A DNA stretch of 64,000 nt from Pachyseris speciosa (lineage: Eukaryota > Cnidaria > Anthozoa > Scleractinia > Pachyseridae), in assembly GCA_016490735.1 (NCBI GenBank), contig JAEMWC010000568.1:236001-300000 (forward strand). Direction: 5' to 3'. The position numbers were made by a program, and so were the translations under genes. The notes below the pieces were generated by a model that was given only the letters and a program-made list of their open reading frames with translations, did no database searches and was not told the DNA's origin. Shown here one piece after another: positions 1 through 12,500 of the stretch (positions are counted from its first letter, which is position 1; the number at the start of each line of letters is the position of its first letter).

Positions 1-19
1 CTCATTTAAAGAAGGTGAA

Positions 20-1375
20 ATGTTGATTTCTCAGAAACGAGGTGTAATCACTCTAATACCTAAAGACGATTCAGATCTTACTGATCTCTCGAACTGGCGA
101 CCAATAACTCTCCTTAATATACACCCAATTTCAATTCTTGACATTCCTAAAGATTATATTAAGGCCGCTGACTCTGAAATATTTAAATTCATTTGGAAAA
201 AACAGGACAAAATCAAGCGTAAAGTTATGTTTCTAGACTACAACCAAGGGAGCTTATGTGCACCCAGCGTGGAGACCATGCCTAAATCGCTCAAACTAGC
301 TTGGATCTCGAGATTCTTAATAAATGACCAAAGGAGTGAGTCCTGGAAGGTAATTCCAGAACATTTTTTTGATAAGTACGGTGGGTTAAAATGTTTGTTG
401 CACTGTAATTATGACCAAAAATTTCTTGAGGAGGCATATTTCCCAAACTTTTACAAGTTATTGTTACATTATTTTGCTGAGCTCAAATCGTCTTACAATT
501 CCCAAGAGAGTGACCAGGAATTTATTATATTCAATAACAAAGAAATTTGCATAAATGGTTGAACAATTTTCTATGGGAGCTGGTTTAATAGGAATGTTAC
601 TCTTATTCAAGATCTTCTGAGAGTGGATGGGAAGTTCCTCTCTCATGTGGAGTTCGTTCGAAAGTACGATTTAAACTGCAATTTCTTAACTCACAGGCAG
701 GTTGTATCGGCAATCCCAAAGTCTCTTATTGATAGGGCAAGAGCAAAACTAATAGACAAATCCACCTTTTTTCAACTAACTACTGATATTACAGACATAA
801 ATTGGCTAAAAATGAGAAATAGTGATTATTACTGGCTTCTGATAAAAAAATCCAAAGTACCATCACACATTGAAGGGGATTGAAAAATGGCAGAGAGATT
901 TACAGTCACATGCCACCGAGATTGATTCTCTTTTCAGCAGTGTAAAGTATATGTCAAGTGATAATAAACTAACTAAAGAGAATTTTATTTGAAGCTCCTG
1001 CACCGAATAGTTGTTACAAAAAGAGAATTACATTCCTTTGGTCTCGTAAATGACACGCTTTGCATCTACTGCCGGGAGATTGATTCTATTATTCATACCT
1101 TTTGTAACTGTCACTGGTCTAAAGAATTTTACTCGGAAGTTATTAAATGGTCTAATGCAGAAAATGTTGCCTCTCTCTCGCTATCTCCAATTGAAATTCT
1201 CTTTGGTAAAGCATCCTTCAAGACCGATCCAATAATACGGGAATTAAATTGTACCCTCCTCTTTGCTAAATATTATCTGTACACGCAAAAATTTGCACAA
1301 AAAAAGATATCTTATTTAGAAGAATTTAAAGTGAAGTTCTATTCTAGATTCCATCCTGAAAAGTTGCTTCGGTAA
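20..1375 (+). pseudogene. Decayed L1/Tx1-like LINE ORF2 fragment with internal deletion
   Basis: All pieces lie in one reading frame (20-562, 623-883, 989-1375) separated by stop codons, the first a TGA at 560-562. The N-terminal part contains a reverse-transcriptase finger motif (NWRPITLLN, about residues 26-34). The sequence then jumps directly to the post-RT region (EIFKFIWKKQDKIKR), so the catalytic palm, including the expected F/YADD motif, is missing. The end has a CxxC...HxxC zinc-knuckle-like cluster (CIYC...HTFCNC). The same domain order occurs in the fuller element at 9501-13266, which supports the family call. It is a non-functional retrotransposon relic and its 5' end may lie outside the window. 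Confidence 0.8.
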
Positions 1376-1959
1376 TACTTACTTAATTTATAAGAATAAG
1401 TTACAAGTAAAATATTATAATGAATAAGAGATCGTGTAAATAGAACACCTTAAATCATTAACCTTAACCCCAGTTCAGTGTAGCTTGAGTGTAGTACAAG
1501 CGGTTGGAAATTGTAAAATCTTGCGTGCTGGCTGCTCGGAGGTGAATAGTACTTGCTAATCACCTCTGAGTTAACCAATCAGAGCGCGCGAAAAGCACTA
1601 TTCAGTTGTGTGGTATATACTAAGACGTCTTACCACTGGGTAAAGAGGCCTATTAGGCATTGTAGATGGCATTGACAAAACTGTGGAACAAAGACGAGAA
1701 CAGGGGCTGAAGGACAGACCTCGCCACACAACATGGAGAAAAAATGTCTTGGAGCTTTTGACCTACAACAATCAGAAGCCTAACAGAGAGCTCGGAAAAA
1801 TTTCCATATAGCCCCATACATTAATTATACATTCTATTTCATTAATTATGTATGCACTTCATTGTTTTTTAAGATAATGACTTATTCCCTAGGGTTTCGC
1901 ATATATACATTGCTAATTATCACTTACTGTAGCAATAAAAGAGGATTCAATTGACTGTG
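1376..1959. other. Intergenic AT-rich DNA, no gene seen
   Basis: No coding signal or repeat boundary was recognised. The first part may be the 3' untranslated remainder of the preceding LINE relic. Confidence 0.4.
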
Positions 1960-2156
1960 TCGTTTCTTTCTCTTTTTCTGTCCCACATTCCACCTTTTCC
2001 CCCGACTCTTTTCCCCACTATTTTTCTGTCCTAAGGCCACCCTTTTTTCTCTATCTCTTTTAATTTATTTGACTGCTCTACTGGGCTCTGAACCATCGCC
2101 CTACGGTCGGCTTTCTGTTACCAGTCCGTCACCTTACCACTGCGCTACACAGACCA
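1960..2156 (-). repeat. Possible tRNA-derived SINE fragment
   Basis: On the minus strand, 2156-2091 reads like a tRNA-related SINE head. It has an A-box-like TAGCGCAGTGGTAAGG and, about 45 bases on, a B-box-like GATGGTTCAGAGCC, followed by a purine-rich body. No intact cloverleaf was found, so this is treated as a SINE and not a tRNA gene. It directly abuts the inverted-repeat element starting at 2157. Confidence 0.4.
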
Positions 2157-3779
2157 GAGGGTAGCAAAGGGGGGTTCGTGATCCCGTTTCACGCACGAAT
2201 TTTAAGAATATTCCCGCATCACGTATACTTTTTGCAAACTTTCATGAGTCACGAATTGAAATGACCGTAAACCCCAGCTTTCACCTTGTCTTGCGTCAGA
2301 AACAAGGAGCTAAGCGACCAGAGTCATATGTGGAAGTTGTTCATCGCCGCAGATGCAATAATAGTATCTAGTTTCGACTGACACTGCTCGCGTTTCATGA
2401 GGCAATGAGGCAGACTGGTTATGCAACACGATGGTATTGATTCTGTCATTAGGGTGAAATCCCATCCGTTGCTGACGACAGGCTTTTCACGTTCTTTTAA
2501 TTTCAGTACAGAGAGGTTTACTGAGGCGATAGTGACTCCCCTAATCAGGAATGGCTCTAGGACTAGGAAGCCGACTGGAATAAACTACCGCCGATGCGAG
2601 AGTATCTAGGGGGTCCAGGGGCATGCTCCCCCTGGGAAATTTTGAAATTTTAGTTCTCGGACTGATGCGATTTTCAGTATTCTGAGGGGCAAATCAAAGC
2701 CTGCTATGTGTTTTAATTGCTGTAAATTCAAGTCAACTTTTGCGTTAGTTAGAGAGAATATGCGAAAAAGATGGACAGTTATCAATGCGCTTTCCAGTTT
2801 ATATTTAGCTGTAGATTTAAAAAACCTATGTTACAATACAATACAATACTTTATTTAAACACGTAACGTCAAGGAGCTAATTACAAGCTCGTTCAAAATA
2901 CGTACGTGTATTCCTAAAATATAAAAATTTACGTACGTTACAAAGTTAAAAATCTTTATCATCGACACAAAGAATCATCTCATCAACAAACAATAAAATC
3001 AGAAAACCTAATAGAATACTGGTGGGATAAAATGCGCAAAAAGTTAGAGGTCTAATTTTCTCAGTTCACTCTTGAAATGGGCAACGTTGTTGGTCAGTTT
3101 CACTCTTGAAGACAGACTGTCCCAGAGCTGCGCACAGATGCAAGTTCTGAATTCAGTGACTTTTTGTTTCTTTTCCCCTCTACAAGAGGAAACTGAAACT
3201 TCGTATTACACAAACTAACAGCCTTTGATCTCGTCAAGACAGCTTTTCGGTCTAGTTGGACTGAGTTAACAATCCGTAAATGATTGTAAAAGAACTGACA
3301 ACATGGCAAGAAGTGGATGGAAATGTCGCTAGACAGTGAGAATCACAAAATAACTGATAATCCAGAACTTTTCTTACCGAATGGAAAGTCACCGGCTCAA
3401 GCAGATGTGGTAATAAATGAGAAATTAATCCTGAAATGTTTCAAGATCCATTAACGGTCACTCTGTCAAGTTGACCTTTCGGGGGTGTACCTAGAGTGCT
3501 TCACAATGCTTGACCGTTGGGTCCGTCTGAACGTCTGTTATTCTCAGTCTGTTAATTTCAGACGGTCCCGATGGTTTTCTAAGTGATGCGATAGGAAATT
3601 TTGACATTTTCACGAAACTAAAAGATATCAATTCACGAGTCCCGCATATCTCCAAAGACAAATCACGCGTCATGCGCATTGTAAATTCACGAATCACGTA
3701 TCTCTTTTAGTTCCTTTCACGTTTCACGCACCAATTTTTGCCCTCATCACGCGTCACATATAAACCCTTTGCTACCCTC
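2157..3779. mobile_element. Putative 1.6-kb DNA element with 15-bp terminal inverted repeats
   Basis: GAGGGTAGCAAAGGG at 2157-2171 is matched by its exact reverse complement at 3765-3779. Just inside both ends are related stretches rich in 'cacg'/'tcacgc' words (2186-2260 and 3605-3760). No transposase was found inside. The interior instead holds a minus-strand LINE end (about 2840-3300). The superfamily is not determined and no convincing target duplication was seen. Confidence 0.5.
2840..3300 (-). pseudogene. LINE reverse-transcriptase C-terminal end (relic)
   Basis: Reading the minus strand, the last coding stretch before a stop near 3048 contains AQLWDSLSSRVK...FKSELRKLDL. This fits the typical C-terminus of CR1/L2-type LINE polyproteins (W-[DN]-SL...F+..L). 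The stretch below it carries an 'aatacaatac...tttattta' tail. Only the 3' end is present, as is usual for a 5'-truncated insertion, and it is nested in the 2157-3779 element. Confidence 0.5.
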
Positions 3780-4560
3780 AAATCAGTTGCTACCCTCAAA
3801 CCAGTTGCAAGTTTTATCTTACCTATCCATCTAAAAAAATCTTCACAACAATATACACAAAAGAAATGCACGAGAGACCTTCTTTGCACAAAAGAATGCG
3901 TTTCCTCTACCCTTTGATTGGTCCATTCTTATATATAAAAAAGCAAATTAGGAATACTTATTTTCGTTCTGCTGTACACCAAAACGATGTGTTTTGTCAC
4001 GCGAAAATAGCCCAAATGAACTTGATCGCTCTCACGAAGATCCTTTAGGATCACGACTGGTTCATAGACTGGTGCAAGGAACAAAACCTGCTCGATAAAA
4101 CGTGCTCAACCTGTGTGCAGAAACGCATTCAGCTGGACAAGAGCTTCATTGCAAGAAGGGTGGGCGAAGAGCGGTTGCGATGGAATGGCATCAATGCGCC
4201 GTAAATCATGGTTTTATGGCAGCAAGCTTTTCATCGGCAAAAAGCATTAGCCCCAACATACACTTGGGCGCACAAATTTGCCACAACTCAAGCAGTGTAC
4301 GAAACCTCACTTGAAGAACAAGCCATGCCAACCACAGTACACGGGGCATTGAAAATACATGGTGGCAAGAGTAAAGTGAGGTTTATGCTGAACAGCAATA
4401 TCCCAAAAACTTTTCCAGGGCGACCTACAGGAAAACATGTGGCGTCAGCACTACGGCAAAGAACACTTTGGAAAAATTCTCATGCTAATCGTATCTATAA
4501 CAAAATTCTCGATCGTGATTGGTTCTCCGCGCGCCTATTTGTCACGTAATCGGCGCGCGA
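3780..4560. other. Unassigned region with an unrecognised 113-codon ORF
   Basis: An open frame at 4208-4549 (+) is basic and has no domain I recognise. A second frame just upstream (about 4080-4203) ends in a stop before it. Splice or promoter signals are not convincing, so I do not call a gene. It may be a transposon remnant given the inverted repeats on either side. Confidence 0.3.
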
Positions 4561-4636
4561 TCACGTGGGTGTCCAATTACAGGTATCCAATTTGAACTTT
4601 TTGTAATTGGATACCTGTAATTGGATACCCACGTGA
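4561..4636. repeat. Hairpin (38-bp arms region)
   Basis: TCACGTGGGTGTCCAATTAC starts a palindrome whose other arm ends in ...ACCCACGTGA at 4636. The centre is around 4594-4602. The arms contain repeated 'ggtatccaatt' words. Confidence 0.75.
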
Positions 4637-4760
4637 TTTCACGTCAATTACGCGCGCTTTAATGGCTTCCTTTGCAAACGTTTCCTGCAGTTTTCAAAAC
4701 ATATGGAAAGCGCTACAGACGTTTTCGCTCAAAAGACCTTCCCAAAAGAAATTTTAAATT

Positions 4761-4819
4761 CCGAAATTTGTTATAGATACGATTAATTAGTAATTGGACC
4801 TCGAAATTTGTTATAGATA

Positions 4820-4840
<21 letters not shown>
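4761..4840. repeat. Two tandem copies of a 40-bp unit
   Basis: Positions 4761-4800 and 4801-4840 are the same 40-base unit with one difference at the second base. The unit ends in TAATTGGACC, which also forms the outer arm of the foldback that follows. Confidence 0.85.
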
Positions 4841-4868
<28 letters not shown>

Positions 4869-4928
4869 CGCTCGTATTTTCAAATCAGCCTCGCGCTTCG
4901 CGCTCGTCTGATTTTGAAATTACTCGCG

Positions 4929-4968
<40 letters not shown>
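4829..4968. repeat. 140-bp foldback element, family shared with 29149-29289
   Basis: AGTAATTGGACC at the left end pairs with GGTCCAATTACT at the right end. Further in, GTACAATTCAGGGAGTAATC pairs with its near-complement at 4938-4958. The loop is a 'gcgcttcgcgc' core. A diverged relative with the same layout lies at 29149-29289, inside the receptor gene's intron. Confidence 0.7.
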
Positions 4969-4973
<5 letters not shown>

Positions 4974-6278
4974 ATATCGTGGACCTCTATGAAGTCCGCA
5001 AAGACGAGGAAGAGGGTTCAAAACGCACCTTACAATAGTCTATGCTCACTTCGTGATGCGCGCAAGAAAGGGAAAAATTACATTTTCCACAAAAGAAACT
5101 TAAGTCATGAACTCCAGAAAATTTCGACAAGGATAGCAAAGAACGAGTTACACCAGGTAAGAGAATTATTTTATTTTCAAACATTTTGTCTGCAAATACA
5201 ACAGATTGACGATAGTCATACAGCGATTTAACCGCTAACCCTGCCGCTGAAATTTATTTGAATCACCTACAATGCACAGCAAAACTAGCAAGATTTACTT
5301 GAAATTAGGGATTTCGAAGGAAAAACGCGCCAAAAGCTTCCTGTTTCCAAAAAGACTTAGAAAACAATAAAGAACTTCAGAAACAAAGAACAGAAGTCCC
5401 AAAGGCTTACAATTGTTACCGCTATTGTTTTCTTAGAACAGAGATTGAATGCATAATCAATGTATGGGGCTGTGCGGAAATCTTGCCGAGAGCTCAAGCA
5501 GAAGGAGAAGGGAAGAGTAGCAGTCATTACAAAGAGGAATATCATTCTCGGAAATACTGGTCAAGCGTGAAGTAGATTGACTGTAAATAGTTTGACTAAT
5601 ATAGGTTTCATAACACCTCCGATTCTAACACGCGCTCATCACATACTCCATATGCCGAACAGAACATCTACTTAACTCAAGTACAAAAGGACAAATCTCA
5701 TCATAACTGAATTCGGTGCAGGCTCATTGCTTATATTAGACTACATCGCCGTAAAGCAACTAGGGGAACTGTCGCGAGGTACATCGATGCAGGCGATGCG
5801 CTGTCGAAGAGGGTTAAAAGAACTTCTTGCCCGTATACAGAATGCAGTTAACCCAACAACAGTTCACAAGATCAAATGAAATGACTACCTTGTTAGGAGA
5901 AGTCCGCTCACGAACGTCTTGCAGTCTTTCGGCTAGGAACTATTTCCGCTTACTGTAGTCTCTCAGACCTCTCATGCAGCCGTGTTTTGAGTTGTGCGTT
6001 GCGTGACGACCCAAATAAGGGCTGCGTGGGCGATGTACTACGCCCACTGCGACAATCAAGCACAGGAAGTGTCACAGGTAACATGGAAACTATTGCCCAC
6101 GAACACCAGCCCTTAAAATTCTTTCTTGAGTAAGTGCCACCAGGGCTGAATTGGCATACAAGATAAATACATTATGGTGTTTACGGTCAAAGACGAATGG
6201 GTTGGGGCAGACGCTTATGGGCGAATGTGAGATGTTGTTGAGGTACACTGATTGAAGAGTTCCTTCCTCAACTGACCA
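4969..6278. other. Intergenic DNA, no gene recognised
   Basis: A short basic open frame ends with a donor-like CAG|GTAAGAG at about 5155, but no partner exon or known domain was found. Nothing else could be supported here. Confidence 0.35.
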
Positions 6279-6279
6279 T

Positions 6280-6322
<43 letters not shown>
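6279..6322. repeat. (TTTA)n microsatellite
   Basis: About eleven uninterrupted TTTA/ATTT units. Confidence 0.95.
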
Positions 6323-6913
6323 TCAGAGAGTCCCTGTATATAAAAGCTACAAACAAATAATAATGATTAAATAGATTAAAATAGTTAAAATCAAACTAAG
6401 TACTAGGCTTGAACAGATTGTGCTAGTAAATCCAGCAAAAGTTGCTTGACAATACACCCAAAAGTTGCTATAAACTTGCTCAAAAATTTAAAAGTTGCCA
6501 CCCAAATTTAGAAAAGTTGCTTACTTTTGAAAGTCATTTTGTTCTAGACTTGTACTACTCAAAACATGACGTTGTATATGTAATTTGACATCATTTGTTG
6601 TGATCAATATAATCTTTAAGCTCGACGTAACTAATAATAGAAAGTATTTTCTAATGACGTTTCGAATGAGTAAACATCACAATGTTTGCTATAGACATCA
6701 TAGTGCTGACTACTAAGAGTTGCCCCAGCGGCTATGGTAACCTCAATAGGGTCAATATCTGTCTTATTTTCATTTTCCTTGTCAGACATTTCAGCTTCTA
6801 AACGTGATACAAGATGGCGGGATGTATGCGCCTGTTAGATAGATAGCTGCTGTCCAGTTCGTGGGGGCACGTGTTATTTTATAAATAATTTTTTGTAACA
6901 ACCTGCGACATCC
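6323..6913. other. Intergenic DNA with repeated 'agttgc' words
   Basis: The phrase 'aaaagttgc' recurs at about 6435, 6460, 6490, 6515 and again after the MITE at about 7315-7370. This suggests that one older repeat was split by the 6917-7232 insertion. No gene was seen. Confidence 0.4.
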
Positions 6914-6916
6914 TTA

Positions 6917-7232
6917 AGCCGCGGCTACACGAGCGATTTTTTGCTCGCGTCGGTGATGCGATTTTTTCAAATTTTGTCGCGTCGGCAGCGCGCGATGAAA
7001 ATCGCAAAGTGTAGCCACCCTCGCACAGGTGATGCGACAGCTGAAAAAATCGCAAGAAAAAAGTCGCCAGAGTTGAAACTTTCACGACAAAATCGCACAG
7101 ATTGTTGGCCGTGTAGCGCGCGGCTTTCAATTTGTCACTCGTGTAGCCACCCTGGGCGCGCTGGCGAAGCGATAAAATTTGAAAAAATCGCATCACCTAC
7201 GCGAGCAAAAAATCGCTCGTGTAGCCGCGGCT
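6917..7232. mobile_element. PIF/Harbinger-type MITE with TTA target duplication
   Basis: The 316-bp element starts AGCCGCGGCTACACGAGC and ends in the exact reverse complement. The two terminal arms stay complementary for roughly 60 bases (through the 'gatgcgattttttcaaatttt' stretch). It is flanked by TTA at 6914-6916 and 7233-7235, the 3-bp target typical of PIF/Harbinger elements (known for the superfamily). It contains no transposase, so it is non-autonomous. Confidence 0.8.
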
Positions 7233-7489
7233 TTAGTTTTGACCAATTTTAATAAAAACCTTTTAATAAAGACCTTTATGATGGTTTGGTCAGTTTTTAA
7301 CTATTTGTTGACTCAAAAGTTGCCAAGGAAAGCAAAAGTTGCTCTATGTTGCTCGCAGTAAAAAGTTGCCGAGCACAATCTATTTATGCCTACTAAGTAC
7401 ATATAATAAAAGCTAACAATAATAGAAATAAAGTGTAAAAGAGATAAGAAGGATTAAAAAAAAAAAAAGAAAAAAGCGAGAAAATTTAG

Positions 7490-7705
7490 TTAAAATTGCT
7501 TAAGAAATTTAAATTTAAATTCTTTGAGAGACTTCGAGAATCTAATGTCTTTGCTTAATGAGTTCCAGTCTTTAACCGCTTGAAATGCTAATCTTTGCCT
7601 TCCCCAGTTACGTCTAATTGGTGGTAATCGTAGATTACATTTATTTCTTGTACTGTATATAGTAGCTAGTCTACTAACACCCGAGAGGATTAATTTGCTT
7701 GGCTT
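7490..7705 (-). pseudogene. LINE reverse-transcriptase C-terminal end (relic)
   Basis: On the minus strand an open stretch ending in a stop at 7490-7492 contains WGRQRLAFQAVKDWNSL and then FSKSLKEFKFKFLKQF. This is the characteristic tail of CR1/L2/Jockey-like LINE ORF2 proteins. Upstream coding sequence is absent, so this is a 5'-truncated copy. The A-rich stretch at 7456-7475 lies on its 3' side. Confidence 0.65.
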
Positions 7706-7775
7706 TCAAAGGGTCAATTCCTCTTCTCCTCAACATTTAATATTCTCAGGACCTTAAAAAGATATATGAAACATG

Positions 7776-8192
7776 AATTGGCCATGTTCTAAACGAGTGG
7801 GGGCCTGGGAATGAGTTTTAAAATTCATCGGTTAGAAAAAAAATTGTTTACACTGGATGAAAGAGCATCTCAAAAATGGTCATCTAACCAACTTTGACGC
7901 TGTTCAGTCGAATTGGAGCTGAAACAAAAGCTTTTGAAAATTGACTGACTGTATGGGTTTGGAGCTGGCACGGAAGGACAAACTTTCCGAAATAGAGACA
8001 TTTGTATCGGATTTTTTAAAGATCTAAATGCATGTCAACTGGTGACTTTTCGACCAAACATGCTAAAACTTGCTGAAGGTACTTATTTTGAGATAGCCTT
8101 CCACATGAGAATCGATTTAGTTTAATGCCATTGATTTTCAATGAAGTTTGGATTCGTTCCCAGGCCCTTACTCGTTTAGAACATGGCCAATT
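7776..8192. mobile_element. 417-bp inverted-repeat element (MITE-like)
   Basis: AATTGGCCATGTTCTAAACG at the left end is repeated in reverse complement at 8173-8192. The arms remain similar for about 35 bases, with 'gggcctggga' facing 'tcccaggccc'. No coding sequence is present. Terminal AATT may be part of the repeat or of the target. Confidence 0.65.
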
Positions 8193-8444
8193 CTTGCAAC
8201 AATTTTTCTGTGCACGTGTAACCCGCCAGTAGCAGGAGTAAGCTGATAGGGGAAACCGTAAAGAGACGGCCCAAAATCCAGAGTAATAATATATATACTT
8301 CTAAATCAGTAACGACTATGCTAGGAGTAATCTTATTTTCTCTCGGTATTCTCGCTCCACCGCTCATCGGTTTCGCCTGGTAAGGTGGCTACTACAAGTG
8401 TACCCTTTAGCTGTATATGGCACGATACGGCTACGCCGATTACG

Positions 8445-8750
8445 CTGGACCAACACTCAGGGTCTTTAAATAATTGAGGAGAAAGTGCTGCCTTTGTAAT
8501 GACATCTGCAAATGGTTAGACTTTCTAGTCTTCTCGGATAAGGACGATAAACCGTAGGCCCCGTCTCACAACTCTTCATAATAGAACCCGCGCACTGTTT
8601 GAAAAGAGTAGGGGACAGTCCCCGGTGTGGTGGTCTATCTCTACTAGAATGTGAATATGGGGGAGGGATTTGCAGTTACGGGCCTACAGTAATTGGCGCA
8701 AGCTGTTGTAGTGTCCCCGCCAGGTCTCTGGCGAAGCTAATAAAACAAAA
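8445..8750 (+). repeat. SINE family 1, 5'-truncated copy
   Basis: It starts at 'ctggaccaacactcaggg' and ends 'gcgaagctaataaa'. The same sequence occurs in reverse at 31643-32026, where the tRNA-like head is preserved, and in part at 49163-49372. Confidence 0.75.
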
Positions 8751-9054
8751 TGAGATAAGATGACTTTATTTATACACGGTATTTCCATCAGCTTAATTAA
8801 TTATTATAAACTAACTCTCTATCTACTTAATTAAAATCACAAGAGAATAGAAAATAAAAACAATAAAAAAAACAATAAAGGCTGCTTTTCTTGGAGGCCG
8901 TGTTTAAAATCGTACTTAAACTACTTAAAACTTACTAAAAACTGTGGCGACTCAATAAAAATAAAATAGATACCAGAAAATACTGTACGTACTCTATGAT
9001 CTATTACACACGTTTCATCGCATAGCCACACACCGAGAGACGGATTGAAAAAAA

Positions 9055-9290
9055 AAGTAATTACTCTGACCAATCACAACAGTTGTAAGAAGCGTAATGA
9101 GCCAATCAGAAAAAAAAAATACATGTAGCCGGCGCAAAGCGCGGGAAAATACACGCGTGCAAGTCACGATTGGTTTTGCTTCTCATTGGTTGAGAAAGTG
9201 GGGCGAGTTTTCCTGGCCAATCACAGAGCGAAGCAATGCAAAACCAAAGCAAAACGTGAATAATTACTTTCGACACTCAACTGAAAAACC
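9055..9290 (-). repeat. Dispersed CCAAT-rich repeat, copy 1
   Basis: Contains ATTACTCTGACCAATCACAA, then 'tgtagccggcgc..agcgcgggaaaat', then 'tctcattggttgag', then 'gccaatcacagag'. The same order appears on the opposite strand at 21490-21745. It carries several CCAAT/ATTGG boxes. It lies just left of the L1 insertion. Confidence 0.65.
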
Positions 9291-9500
9291 GCTCTCAGAT
9301 GTCAATTTGAGGATCACATGAGTATCCAATCCTCCTTCACGGTAGTGATTCCTTTGTTTTCTTTTTAAGAATTATTAGTGAGTTTTAGAAGAACGTGGCA
9401 ACCACTATGTACGAAAGAATTCAAATGTATGCTATGTTGGGAAACAATAGGAAATTAATAGCATCAACCATTCGAGAAGTTCATTAGTATTAATTTTAAA

Positions 9501-12500
9501 ATGCTTTCTTTAAATGTCCGAGGTATTCGCTCCCTGGAGAAAAGGAAAGCTCTGTTTATTTGGCTTCAAAAGCAAAATGCAGACATTATCTTTTTACAAG
9601 AAACATATAGCACGAAAGATGTTGAAAATGCATGGAAATGTCAATGGAAGGGACCCATGTTTTTCGCACACGGTTCCAATCGCAGTTGTGGAGTTTTGGT
9701 ACTTGTGAAAGACAATTTAGAATTTGAGATGAAGTCGGCACTAATTGATGATAAGGGACGTTTCATATTGCTTGATGCCAGAGTACAAGGTAACGATTAC
9801 ATTATGGGGAATATTTACGCACCTAATAAAGTACAAGAACAGTGCTCTTTTTTCGAAAAATTACAGGAAAAAATAGACAGCATTGTTGCTGACCAAAATC
9901 AGAACATTATCATCGGAGGGGACTTCAATGTTTTCACTGACCCAGATCTTGATTGCTCCGGTGGTACGCCAAAAGAGAAAGAATCCACTAAATTTCTCAA
10001 TGACATGTGTCTTAATTTTGACTTAGTTGACGTCTGGAGAATCCGGAATCCGGATTGTAAGGCTTTTACCTGGAGGCAGAAAAAGCCCCTCATCCAAAGA
10101 AGACTAGATTTTTGGTTGATTAGCGATGTCTGTCAAGATGAGGTAGAGGAAGCGAATATCAAAGTGGCCATCAAAACAGATCATTCAGCAATAACCATTT
10201 CTTTCAATACGTTAGATGAACAGATGCGAGGTCCTTCATATTGGAAATTTAATTCAAGTCTAATTGAGGATGAGAATTATGTTTTAGCGATTAATCAGAA
10301 AATACCAGAATGGCTAGAGGAATTCGAAGAGGTAACCGATAAAAGAGTATTATGGGATCTAATTAAATATCGAATCAGACAATTCACGATGAAATTTAGC
10401 AAAGAAAAGGCATATAGAAGAAGACAAAAACTAACAGAGGTTGAGACATCCTTAAAACAAGCCGAGGAGTTGCTGGCAGCCGAGCCATCGGAATCTAATC
10501 TTGAAAAATGAAATATGATTCGCATTTTGATTATATAGCCAGAGGAGCAATAATCCGCTCCAGAGCTACTTGGTACGAAAAGGGGGAGAAAAGCAACAAG
10601 TATTTTTGGGGGTTAGAATCTCATAGAGGCAAAAAGAGCTGTATTCGAAAAATGTTCGCGAGTGATGGTACGGTCACTACAAACCCAAAAAAAAATTATG
10701 AAAGAGATTGAAGCGTTTTACTCCGATTTGTACGCAGCAAATGAAGAATCGCTAGACGAATATCACCCATTACTTCACAGACCAGAGATACCTAAACTCT
10801 CCCCCGATATGAGTGGTCTTTGCGAAGGAAGGTTATCAGTGAAGGAATGCTTTGATTGCCTGAATTCATTCGAAAATAACAAATCACCCGGAAATGATGG
10901 CCTCACTGTTGAATTTTATAAAATGTTCTGGACCTCCTTAGGCAATTTATTGGTTGATTGTCTTAACGACTCATATGAGGTCGGCGAATTGTCAAACACT
11001 CAAAAGCAAGCTGTTATTACACTAATTGAAAAGAAAGGGAAAGATAAGCGAAAAATGGGTAATTGGCGACCTATTTCGTTAATAAATGTTGACGCTAAAA
11101 TTGGCTCGAAAGCTATTGCCACAAGAATTCAGAAGGTGCTACCTGACATAATACACTTCAATCAAAATGCCTATGTGAAAGGTAGAACCATTGTTGATGC
11201 AGTGAGAACTATAGATGACATTTTAGAGTACACGCAAAGGAAAGGAATTAACGGACTATTAGTGGCTATAGATTTCCAGAAGGCATTTGACTCAGTCAGT
11301 CGCAGACTTATGTTCAAGGCGCTTTCTGCTTTTAACTTTGGCCCATCTCTGATCCATTGGGTAAAAACATTTTATAATAACATATCTAGTGCCGTTATGA
11401 ATAACGGTTACACAACAACCCCCTTTCAAGTTCTTAAAGGTGTTCGTCAAGGCGATCCACTATCGCCATATTTATTCATAATTTGTTTAGAAATTTTAGC
11501 TATTGACATACGCTGTAACAAAGAGATTCAAGGAATTTTGGTGGACAAAGAAGAGATAAAATTAGAGATTTTTGCAGATGATTTGACAGTCTTTCTTAAA
11601 AACTACACTTCGCTTAATGCTTTGTTTGCCACTGTGGAAAGTTTTACTTTATGTTCTGGTCTTCAAATTAATTATGAAAAGACGGAGGCAATGTTCTTGG
11701 GAAAACAAGATCCAAAAGTAGCTCCTGCAGTATCCTCCGTTAGAAATATTTCCATTAAGAAGGCTGTTAAAATTTTAGGAGTTCATTTCACGTATAATCA
11801 AATCCTTTGGAAAAAGCTGAATTTTGAAGATATTCTGAAATCCATTCGTGAAAAGTTGCATCTTTGGAACTGGAGAAATCTAACAATTATCGGACGAATT
11901 CAAATTGTTAAGACATTTGTTATACCAATCTTTATGTATAGAGCTGGTTTAGTATGTATACATAAAGACATAATTAAAGAAGCAAATAAAATTATTTTTA
12001 ATTTTATTTGGAAAGGAAAAGATAAAGTTAAACGCTCAACCCTTATAAGTGATGTGGAAAATGGTGGACTAAGAGCACCACACTTGGAATCAATCATTAA
12101 AACACAGCGAATCATGTGTTGTAAAAAACTTGCTGACGCTCAACCAAACAGTTGGAAAACAATCCTCTTGCATTATTTAAAACCTGTAGGAGGGAAATTA
12201 CTTTTAGGGTGTGGATATGATATTAAAAAACTTTCAATTAAACTACCAAAATTTTACGAGGAATGTTTTCAATTTCTCTCCGAGTATTCTGTAGCCGGGG
12301 CCGGAAATATTGAAATTTTGGATAACAACAGTAGAGCCAACATAATTGTTTGGAACAACAAACACATCTGCATTGATGGAAAGTCAATTTTTCACCATGC
12401 TCTTTTCGAAAAGGGAATAATCACGCTTGAAGATCTCATAAGTGATCATAATGATTTTATTGTCAAGGGAAATCCTTATAGGTTGGGCTTCACTCCTATG

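Noticed and set aside
4914..5231. Possible host exon ending CAG|GTAAGAG
   Set aside because: No acceptor, partner exon or domain was found, and its start lies within a foldback repeat.
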